Shown: in pieces, positions 16,178 through 21,620 of the stretch | Numbering within the stretch: position 1 is the first letter of the stretch | Layout: each line of letters opens with the position of its first letter | Source: a virus | IMG/VR virus record: IMGVR_UViG_3300028735_000038 | Span: 1 to 21,726 of that record | Reading direction: 5' to 3' (one strand) | Length of the DNA stretch: 21,726 nucleotides | Made by a program: the position numbers and the translations under genes | Notes under the pieces: model-generated | The model's database searches: none | What the model saw: the letters and a program-made list of their open reading frames with translations, nothing else | What the model was told of the DNA's origin: nothing

Positions 16178-16185
16178 TATTTATA
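16178..16185 (-). promoter_or_regulatory. Late-promoter-like octamer P4 (TATAAATA) before the capsid leader
   Basis: This copy is identical to the T4 late consensus TATAAATA. It lies two bases past the scaffold stop codon. Expected +1 is near 16172 (G). No -35 box is seen. Transcripts from here meet the terminator about 60 nt later. Confidence 0.6.
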
Positions 16186-16187
16186 CA

Positions 16188-17210
16188 TCAGCCCTTCAAA
16201 CGCATTTCTTCCATCAAAATTGCATCCATTTCCTTCTGACCTGCTTGTGTGCGGTAGTAGTTTTGGTCGTTCATGATGGCGTATTTGCGTTGCTCAAGAG
16301 CCTGTAGGCGTGTGTCGCGGCTTGCTCCCGCATCAGCAGTTTCAGTGATGGGCTTGGGTGCTGCTCTTTGATCCAAAATCGCCTTCAGCAAAGTGATGCC
16401 TGCGGCTGTGGCTGTGAGTGGCTTGTTGAGCAGTTCCTGTGGCCATCCCAGTTTGCTCACTTGGTTCATCACGTCACGAACCACTGCCTCTGCTTGTTCT
16501 GTGCTGCCATATTGTTCCGCCAAACGCGCTCTTTCACGCTGAATGTCCACCAAAGGAGAGTGCTCCATCAGTGCCGCCCTTACTTCTTCTTTGGCTTGTT
16601 TCACGAACCAAGCAAACTGGTCCTGTGTGAGTCCTGCTTCTCGTGCTTGCTTTTGAAGTGTGGTTAACCGCTCATTGCTGGCAAAATCATCACTCCATTC
16701 CATCTCCGCTGCTGTCCAAGCGGCTTTGACGTCATATTGTTCTGGCACTCGTGAGGAAAGTTCACCCAGTTTGGTTTCGAGATTTTTGTAGCCCTTTTCC
16801 GCTTCTTCTAGGCTTTTGTATTTGCCGAACACCAATCCCTCTGGTTGCTCACCGCGTTTTAAGTTGGCAGTGAGTGGTTTGGTGTCATTGGGATGCGTCA
16901 GCGTCTTTGGTGCGGCGTTTGCGGGTGTGGCTTCTGACCCTGATTTTGCCGTCTGGACAGAAGTCAACGGGCTGCTCGTGGGTGTCGCCAAGTTCAAAGA
17001 GTTGGTTTTGGACTGCGGCGAGTTCTTCAAGGAGAGCCCTGCGTCGGCTGCGGAGGCGGGCTTTGAACTCTTCTGTGGGGTTGACTTCGCCTGTGATGGG
17101 CTGGGGCTGGGCGTTGATGCTGCCGGTGAGCTCACCGCCGCCGTGTTGCTTGAAGCGACCGGGGATGTTGTGGATGTTGCTTTGGTCGCTGTTGTTGTGG
17201 TCTCGCTCAT
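16188..17210 (-). CDS. Capsid scaffold/assembly protein, T7 gp9-like
   Basis: A 340-aa protein just upstream of the capsid gene. The first 105 or so residues are low-complexity Ser/Thr/Ala/Pro. A helical charged part follows from about residue 120, opening with the family-typical GLVFGKYKSLEEAEKGYKNL. The end (KYAIMNDQNYYRTQAGQKEM...) fits the C-terminal helix by which scaffold proteins contact capsid protein. T7 gp9 is 307 aa. ATG at 17210 overlaps the preceding stop as ATGA, with GGAG about 8 nt upstream. The low-complexity head could be a disordered tail. Confidence 0.88.
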   Translation of the reverse strand: MSETTTTATKATSTTSPVASSNTAAVSSPAASTPSPSPSQAKSTPQKSSKPASAADAGLSLKNSPQSKTNSLNLATPTSSPLTSVQTAKSGSEATPANAAPKTLTHPNDTKPLTANLKRGEQPEGLVFGKYKSLEEAEKGYKNLETKLGELSSRVPEQYDVKAAWTAAEMEWSDDFASNERLTTLQKQAREAGLTQDQFAWFVKQAKEEVRAALMEHSPLVDIQRERARLAEQYGSTEQAEAVVRDVMNQVSKLGWPQELLNKPLTATAAGITLLKAILDQRAAPKPITETADAGASRDTRLQALEQRKYAIMNDQNYYRTQAGQKEMDAILMEEMRLKG

Positions 17211-17473
17211 TGTTGTTCTCCATTGCTGTGGTTTCCTTTGTTTTTGTTTCTACTCAAGTGCCGCATCAGCGAAATCAGTTCCAGTTGCGCCACTTGATAT
17301 AGTGCTGCCTCAAGGCTGGGCTGATTGCGTGACATCTTGAATCGTGCTGTGCGTTCCAAGTAGTCCAAAACCGCGTGCCCCAGGGGGTTGTCAAACACAG
17401 CACCAAACGTGTTTTCCACTTCCTCATCAGTGAGAGGTTTGGTGTATGTGCGAGTGCGGTCCATGCTTTTCAT
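17207..17473 (-). CDS. Small hypothetical phage protein between portal and scaffold genes
   Basis: An 88-aa protein. The motif FGAVFDNPLGHAVLDYLERT (residues 23 to 42) resembles the start of small Bbp19-like phage proteins, which have an (V)F..P.G..VL..L pattern and lie near portal genes in many podoviruses. A C-terminal basic, Asn-rich tail follows an amphipathic helix (QVAQLELISLMRHL). ATG at 17473 overlaps the upstream stop as ATGA. A second in-frame ATG at 17464 is possible. Its function is unknown and the family link is tentative. Confidence 0.7.
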   Translation of the reverse strand: MKSMDRTRTYTKPLTDEEVENTFGAVFDNPLGHAVLDYLERTARFKMSRNQPSLEAALYQVAQLELISLMRHLSRNKNKGNHSNGEQQ

Positions 17474-17727
17474 TTTGCCACTTTTCCGATTCTGTTGATG
17501 TACCAGCGGCTCACACCCAGTTCTCTACTGGCTTCCGCCAGTGATGCGTAGGTTTTACCCTCCACTTCTATGGGCATGCCGCGTTTGCTAGCTGGCTGCG
17601 CAAGGGCGTGCACTGCCATGCGATGTTTGTGTGATGTGGGGGATTTTTTGGGTTGCTGCTGTGCTTGTGTGAGTGCCTTGGTGAGTTCACCAAGAGCCAA
17701 TAGTAGATTGTTCAGTTGTTTTCTCAT
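17470..17727 (-). CDS. Small HTH/NUMOD-like DNA-binding protein in the late operon
   Basis: An 85-aa protein. Residues 1 to 25 form a Leu/Gln-rich helix, 26 to 50 are basic and likely disordered, and 51 to 85 hold EVEGKTYASLAEASRELGVS followed by RWYINRIGK. This G..Y.S..EA...LGVSR..I.RIG pattern is typical of NUMOD1-like or short helix-turn-helix modules that bind DNA. Its start at 17727 has GAAGGAAG 9 to 10 nt upstream and follows the late-promoter-like P3, so it is the first gene of the portal-to-scaffold block. It could be a regulator of the late genes or a remnant of a homing-nuclease module. Confidence 0.7.
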   Translation of the reverse strand: MRKQLNNLLLALGELTKALTQAQQQPKKSPTSHKHRMAVHALAQPASKRGMPIEVEGKTYASLAEASRELGVSRWYINRIGKVAK

Positions 17728-17764
17728 TGCTTGCTTCCTTCATCAGTGTTCTGTGACTGCGAAG

Positions 17765-17772
17765 TATTTATA
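17765..17772 (-). promoter_or_regulatory. Late-promoter-like octamer P3 (TATAAATA) across the portal stop codon
   Basis: Identical to the T4 late consensus; the portal stop TAA is its central part. Expected +1 is near 17759, giving about 32 nt of leader. CAGTGT (17777 to 17772) and ACACTG (17749 to 17744) flank it as a 6-bp inverted repeat ending just before the Shine-Dalgarno. Confidence 0.58.
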
Positions 17773-19420
17773 CACTGGGAGGCATATTGGGCATGTTGGG
17801 CTGCGGCGGTGTTTGAGCCTGATTGATCGCTTGCATCGCTCCACCGGCTTGTTGAACCAAGTTCATTGCTGCCAGCATCTGTTCCTGCTGCTGTTGTATT
17901 TGGTCAATGCGTTCCACTTCTTTGGGATCACGCATCACACTCAACTCCACACCCAGTTTTTCAGCGGTGCTGCGAATCAGTTTAGCGATGTCAAACTGCT
18001 TGCTCACAACAGTGGCATCACCCACGGCTTGCACCAGTGATATGTAGCCCTGAAGATTGGTTTGGGCTTGCGCCATTTCCTGCGCTCGTTGAACCGCGGC
18101 GTATATGGTCACGCGGAACACTTCATCCAGTTGATTGGCGGGAATGCCGATGCTTTGCAGGTATTGTGGCGAAGGCGGTTCCACATCGCCTCGTGCCACC
18201 AAGCGATTCCATACGCCACGAGCCAGTGGCAGCAGCAGTTGGCTGTCAATGCGTTTTGCTGGTCCCTGACCCACTCCTGCCGCAAACAGTTCGCGACGGA
18301 ATGCCACTTCTGTAGCGGGCTGATATGTGGGCTGTGATGGATCCGGATTGAGTGCATTGTTATAGAACAGTGCTCGTATCTGACTGCGAGTGGTTTGGAT
18401 GGCATTCACAGCAATGCTGAAGTTGCCAGGAAATGGCACTGGGGTTAGAGCATCTCTCACCTTCACCACTGACCCTGGTCGCATTCTTCCGTTCAGTTGC
18501 TTTTCATTGATGGTTTCATCAGGTGTTTGCCACAGTCCGCGCGCTTCAAAGGCGCTGCGAGTCAACAGGTCTTCCACCATGAGATTCACAGTGCGTATGT
18601 CAGGCAGTGCCTGCAAGCCGGGACCTTCACCCCAGGTTTGCTTGGGTGCTCTGTCCCAGAAGTAGATGAAGTAGGTTTGATGTGGAGAGTGTTGTTGACT
18701 CAACAGTGTGCCAGTGGCTTTGTCCCACACGGAATAACAATAATAGGTGATTTCCGCACCAGCAGCCTTGTCCCACCGGGTGTATTTGTGCTCATGTTCC
18801 ACGATGTGGCGGGTTTGCTCATTGAGTGCGGGTGACGTATCCCATGTGGGCAGTTTACCGGGCCATTTGCGTTCCACTTGCGCATTGGTGAGTTCCACGC
18901 AGCGGAACACATCACGCGCATTTCCCGCATAGTCCAAAAGAAAAAACAGTTCAGCAATGGGCACACTCATAAACTGAAGGGGTTCATTGGGTGCGTCAAC
19001 GATGGCAATGGCACCAGTGCCCACAACACACACATCCCATAGGCTTTCATCCAATGCGATGTAGAAGTTGCTTTTCTGCCACACTCGGTTCAGTGCTTGA
19101 TTTGCCCCTTCCATCCAATCTGCTAGCTGTGATCCAAACTCACGCTTGAGTTGGGGTGTGCTCCACTCCAGCATGCTCCAGCGGGCGTTCTGTGGAATCA
19201 AGAAGCGTTGTGTATGGGTGGTGAGTGCTCTACAACTTTCCAGTGCGGTGGTGTCATAGATCTTCTTGCGATCAGTGGTGGTATTGCGCGTTCTGTATAT
19301 GGAGCGATGTGGTGCGATGTAGAGAAACGCATCTTCCATTTCACCAATATGAGTGGCTTTTTGTTGCTCTGCTGCTTTCAGTGACTGTGATGTTTGTTCC
19401 CACGTGATGTTTTTGTTCAT
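17768..19420 (-). CDS. Portal (head-to-tail connector) protein, T7 gp8-like
   Basis: A 550-aa protein, close to T7 gp8 (536 aa). Family landmarks: IYDTTALESCRALTTHTQRF (residues 54 to 73), RFLIPQNARWSMLEW, FYIALDESLWDVCVVGTGAI (119 to 138), then PIAELFFLLDYAG. It ends in a Gln/Pro/Met-rich tail. It forms the dodecameric ring through which DNA enters and leaves. A 12-nt gap separates it from the preceding gene; the Shine-Dalgarno (GGAAC) is weak. The stop TAA is part of a late-promoter-like octamer. Identification is firm from pattern and position beside the scaffold block. Confidence 0.93.
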   Translation of the reverse strand: MNKNITWEQTSQSLKAAEQQKATHIGEMEDAFLYIAPHRSIYRTRNTTTDRKKIYDTTALESCRALTTHTQRFLIPQNARWSMLEWSTPQLKREFGSQLADWMEGANQALNRVWQKSNFYIALDESLWDVCVVGTGAIAIVDAPNEPLQFMSVPIAELFFLLDYAGNARDVFRCVELTNAQVERKWPGKLPTWDTSPALNEQTRHIVEHEHKYTRWDKAAGAEITYYCYSVWDKATGTLLSQQHSPHQTYFIYFWDRAPKQTWGEGPGLQALPDIRTVNLMVEDLLTRSAFEARGLWQTPDETINEKQLNGRMRPGSVVKVRDALTPVPFPGNFSIAVNAIQTTRSQIRALFYNNALNPDPSQPTYQPATEVAFRRELFAAGVGQGPAKRIDSQLLLPLARGVWNRLVARGDVEPPSPQYLQSIGIPANQLDEVFRVTIYAAVQRAQEMAQAQTNLQGYISLVQAVGDATVVSKQFDIAKLIRSTAEKLGVELSVMRDPKEVERIDQIQQQQEQMLAAMNLVQQAGGAMQAINQAQTPPQPNMPNMPPSV

Positions 19421-19432
19421 TGGCTGTTCCGG

Positions 19433-19777
19433 TTAAAATAGGCGATGTGGATTGCCCACGCCCCACAAGTCGCGTGTGAGTGGCACACCTTTGCTGCCAG
19501 TTTCTGGGTCCAGGAACTGCTGATTGCCACCGCCCCGCACTGCTTCCGCTATGGCGCTCAAGCGAGCTTTTTCCTGTGCTTGGTTACTGGCTTGTGTGGC
19601 TGTGTCAGGAGAAGGCAGGGCTGGCAGTGATGAGTTGCCCTGCTTTACCGGGCTAAACAGTTGCTTGCCCAGACCCGCTGCGGCACCCACTGCCAGCAAT
19701 GGTGCTGCGATGTCACCAATGGGTTTTAGGAAACTGCTAGCGGAACTGAATAAGTTGCCGATGCTGGAGAAGCACAT
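19433..19777 (-). CDS. Small hydrophobic phage protein upstream of the portal gene
   Basis: A 114-aa protein starting MCFSSIGNLFSSASSFLKPI, with a hydrophobic Ala/Gly/Leu run at about 23 to 40 (IAAPLLAVGAAAGLGKQLF) and a charged C-terminal half. Small proteins with a Met-Cys start and an Ala/Gly-rich N-terminus are common among podovirus internal or ejection proteins. The start overlaps the preceding gene as TAATG, so translation is probably coupled. I do not know its function; a minor internal head protein or membrane-active protein are both possible. There is one hydrophobic segment only, so a classical multi-span holin is unlikely. Confidence 0.68.
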   Translation of the reverse strand: MCFSSIGNLFSSASSFLKPIGDIAAPLLAVGAAAGLGKQLFSPVKQGNSSLPALPSPDTATQASNQAQEKARLSAIAEAVRGGGNQQFLDPETGSKGVPLTRDLWGVGNPHRLF

Positions 19778-20883
19778 TAGATCGCCCTCTCACCAAGACC
19801 CGCTACCAGAGGCAAGCGGCTGAATGCTCGTCTCTGCTTGGGCTGCGTATTAAGGATTTCAGCGATGGCACGCTCCAAATCCTGTGATGCTTGACGGCTC
19901 CATTCAGGCGCACCTTCTTGAATGCGGAATGCGTTGTTGCTATTGGGTGTTGCGGCGAGTGCATTTTCCAAAGCCGCTGCGGCTGCGGCTGTGGGTTGTG
20001 ATGTGTTGTTGCGTGGCAATTGAGCATTGCCACTGTCACTTTGATTGTCTGTGCCAGGAGAGCGGGCTTCTGTGCCCACTCCTTCCTTATCTCCCAGTGC
20101 GGAAAGTGGTCCGCCAGTGGGATCAATGCCCATTGCTTGAAGGGCTGCCACTCCCAGCATTCCAAGACTAATGGGGTTGATTCCACCTGCTAAACTGATG
20201 CCGGTGCCCAGCAACGCGCCCACACCACGCATTGCTTCATTGGCTGTGAGTTTTCCGGCTGCGGCTCGGTTTGCTATATCCATTGCTTGTGCGAAGCCTC
20301 TGCCGATGGCACCGGTGCCTTCATCATAGCCCACACCACCGCTGCCAAATCCCGCACCATAGGCACCCATATTGCCGCTTTCACTGTGACCGGTGCCCGG
20401 TCCTGCGGGTCCAGTTCCAAAGCCAGGTGTGCCCGCTGCCATATCAGCCAGTGAGTTGGCCACAGCGGTGTCAAAGCTCACGCTCTCAATGCCACCGTAA
20501 CCGCCCCAGCCACCGCCATCATTGCTGCTGCCACCGAAACTGTCGGCTGCGGCACTTTCTGCGGCAGCACCAGCGGCAGCTGTGCCACCTTCTGATGCGT
20601 CTGCCCCCCAGAACTCCAAGAGCCCTGTAGTGGGGTTTACGCTGTTGTGTTTGTGTCCCACTAGATAGCGAGTGGGATTGTAGCCACCAGAAGTTAAGAG
20701 GGCTGCGATCACTGCTTGATTGTTCTCAACAACGTCACGGGGAAGAATAACTTCTCCCGTATCTACGTGAACCAGTGCGTTATCCCCTTTGCGTCCCTGT
20801 TGAGCAGCATAGGTAGCCACCAGTTGTGTTAGTGCTTGTAGCAGTTGTGATTCTTGAAGGTCAGGTGTTTTGTTCTTGGCCAT
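19777..20883 (-). CDS. Gly/Ala-rich phage protein with conserved N-terminal 'HVDTGEVILPRD' domain
   Basis: A 368-aa protein. Residues about 33 to 93 carry a pattern seen in many phages: GD.ALVHVDTGEVILPRD, then a helix (VIAALLTSGG), YNPTRYLVG and NSVNPTTGLLEFWG. The middle (about 95 to 200) is extremely Gly-, Ala- and Ser-rich; a hydrophobic helical part follows, with Gly-rich segments that may cross or disturb membranes (GALLGTGISLAGGI). Proteins with this domain are usually virion-associated but have no assigned reaction. The start at 20883 lies after a GGGGA Shine-Dalgarno buried in a 9-bp hairpin that also encloses late-promoter-like P2. Confidence 0.8.
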   Translation of the reverse strand: MAKNKTPDLQESQLLQALTQLVATYAAQQGRKGDNALVHVDTGEVILPRDVVENNQAVIAALLTSGGYNPTRYLVGHKHNSVNPTTGLLEFWGADASEGGTAAAGAAAESAAADSFGGSSNDGGGWGGYGGIESVSFDTAVANSLADMAAGTPGFGTGPAGPGTGHSESGNMGAYGAGFGSGGVGYDEGTGAIGRGFAQAMDIANRAAAGKLTANEAMRGVGALLGTGISLAGGINPISLGMLGVAALQAMGIDPTGGPLSALGDKEGVGTEARSPGTDNQSDSGNAQLPRNNTSQPTAAAAAALENALAATPNSNNAFRIQEGAPEWSRQASQDLERAIAEILNTQPKQRRAFSRLPLVAGLGERAI

Positions 20884-20891
20884 ATGTGATG

Positions 20892-20932
20892 ATCCCCGGG
20901 TTAATACCTGTATTTAGTATCCGCCCGGGGAT
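20892..20932 (-). promoter_or_regulatory. RBS-masking hairpin enclosing late-promoter-like P2
   Basis: ATCCCCGGG (20932 to 20924) and CCCGGGGAT (20900 to 20892) form a perfect 9-bp stem on the minus strand, with an inner ATAC/GTAT pair. The 3' arm contains the Shine-Dalgarno of the 368-aa gene, 9 nt from its ATG. RNA read through from upstream would mask the site. RNA started at P2 would lack the 5' arm. No T-run follows, so it is not a terminator. Confidence 0.7.
20911..20918 (-). promoter_or_regulatory. Late-promoter-like octamer P2 (ACTAAATA) inside a hairpin
   Basis: Expected +1 by T4 geometry is A at 20905, inside the loop side of the 20892 to 20932 hairpin and 22 nt before the 368-aa start codon. 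No -35 element is visible. Confidence 0.58.
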
Positions 20933-20961
20933 TGGGGTAGCTGTTGGTGTTTAGAGGTGTG

Positions 20962-21219
20962 TCAGTGCTTGTGGTTGGGGATGCCTTGGCTCCACCAGCA
21001 TTGTGAGTTGCGAAGTGCTTCCTCAAAGGAGACCTCGTCCACAGCAGGAGCGCGCCAGCCCGCGCCTTCTGGTCCGTGACCAGCGATGATTGCGTCGTTG
21101 ATTGACAGCGTTGACTGCCATTGCGCGGCAGCGGGTAGAGTGCCTTCCGTGGCAGCTTGAGCAGTGGAGATTGCCACCACTGACAGTAGAGTGATGATGA
21201 TGTTTAGTAGAGTGTCCAT
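20962..21219 (-). CDS. Small exported protein with Sec-type signal sequence
   Basis: An 85-aa protein starting MDTLLNIIITLLSVVAISTA, with a probable cleavage after AQA (about residue 23), leaving about 62 residues with two adjacent Trp and one Cys (CWW) near the end. I chose ATG 21219 because AAGGAAGGA ends 9 nt upstream; a longer GTG start at 21255 has no site. The n-region has no basic residue, which is unusual for a Sec signal. It is the first gene after the sigma70 promoter, so it may be expressed before the rest. Lysis, envelope or superinfection roles are possible; none is shown by sequence. Confidence 0.68.
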   Translation of the reverse strand: MDTLLNIIITLLSVVAISTAQAATEGTLPAAAQWQSTLSINDAIIAGHGPEGAGWRAPAVDEVSFEEALRNSQCWWSQGIPNHKH

Positions 21220-21249
21220 GATATCGGTTCCTTCCTTCTTGTGTAATGT

Positions 21250-21262
21250 GGGCACTATGCCC
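21250..21262 (-). other. Short hairpin in the leader of the first gene
   Basis: GGGCA-TAG-TGCCC is a perfect 5-bp stem on the minus strand. It lies about 6 nt after the predicted sigma70 start and may stabilise the 5' end of the RNA. Function unknown. Confidence 0.4.
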
Positions 21263-21275
21263 CTTCAATACTTGT

Positions 21276-21303
21276 AGTATATGACTTTTTAGTTGTAAGT
21301 CAA
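21276..21303 (-). promoter_or_regulatory. Sigma70-type promoter (TTGACT-16-TATACT)
   Basis: TTGACT (21303 to 21298) and TATACT (21281 to 21276) each match the consensus at five of six bases with a 16-bp spacer. It points left toward the exported-protein gene, starting near 21269. It is the only convincing host-type promoter found and probably serves early or constitutive expression of the first gene(s). Confidence 0.75.
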
Positions 21304-21318
21304 CTGAATAGTCGCAGT

Positions 21319-21326
21319 TATTTAGC
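21319..21326 (-). promoter_or_regulatory. Late-promoter-like octamer P1 (GCTAAATA), outermost copy
   Basis: Same motif as P5 and P6, about 100 nt before the first gene and just upstream of the sigma70 promoter. Expected start near 21313. This arranges an early and a late type signal in tandem ahead of the whole cluster. Confidence 0.5.
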
Positions 21327-21350
21327 AAGTTGTTGGTGTTCACTGATGTG

Positions 21351-21560
21351 GTTTAACCCTTGATGACTCGTGTTTCAAAGGTGGTGTGTGAGTGGTGTTC
21401 AATCCTTGATCACTGGTGTGATGGAATTCTTGATGGCAGGTGTTTGAAGGTTGGTGTGTGATTCAACCCTTGATCACTGGTGTTTGAAGGTTGGTGTGTA
21501 ATTCAACCCTTGATCATTGGTGTTTGAAGGGTGGTGTGTAATTCAACCCTTGATGACTCG
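21351..21560. repeat. Tandem array of about 40-bp repeats
   Basis: Units align at 21351, 21421, 21461, 21501 and a half-unit at 21541; a shortened 30-bp copy lies at 21391. The core is TTCAACCCTTGATCACTGGT followed by GTTTGAAGGTTGGTGTGT. The three central units differ at only a few positions; the outer ones are more diverged and share GATGACTCG. Each unit holds the palindrome TGATCA or a variant. The region is non-coding and lies before all promoters, suiting an iteron-like origin, a protein-binding enhancer or an end/packaging site. Confidence 0.8.
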
Positions 21561-21581
21561 TGCGTATGTCTGGGGCGCACG
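21559..21581. other. GC-rich hairpin between the two repeat arrays
   Basis: CGTGCG and CGCACG form a 6-bp inverted repeat with an 11-nt spacer. The following 40 bases include T7 followed by GGGGCACCCC. No T-run follows either stem in the right sense, so neither is a standard terminator. Role unknown. Confidence 0.4.
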
Positions 21582-21620
21582 CGAAATTTTGGTCACGCAA
21601 CGATTTTTTTGGGGCACCCC

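Noticed and set aside
761-20630. Many plus-strand open frames of 60 to 174 codons (for example 1490-1987 and 16816-17340)
   Set aside because: All lie opposite clear minus-strand genes, lack ribosome binding sites, and have composition expected of mirror frames. None matches a known protein pattern.
21217-21255. Longer GTG start for the exported protein
   Set aside because: It has no Shine-Dalgarno, and the AAGGAAGGA 9 nt before ATG 21219 would lie within the coding part.
21351-21560. CRISPR array
   Set aside because: The 40-bp units are contiguous with no unique spacers between them; it is a plain tandem repeat.
21608-21620. Terminator at T7-GGGGCACCCC
   Set aside because: The T-run is before the stem on the plus strand, and on the minus strand the stem is followed by A, so neither sense fits an intrinsic terminator. 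The loop is also only two bases.
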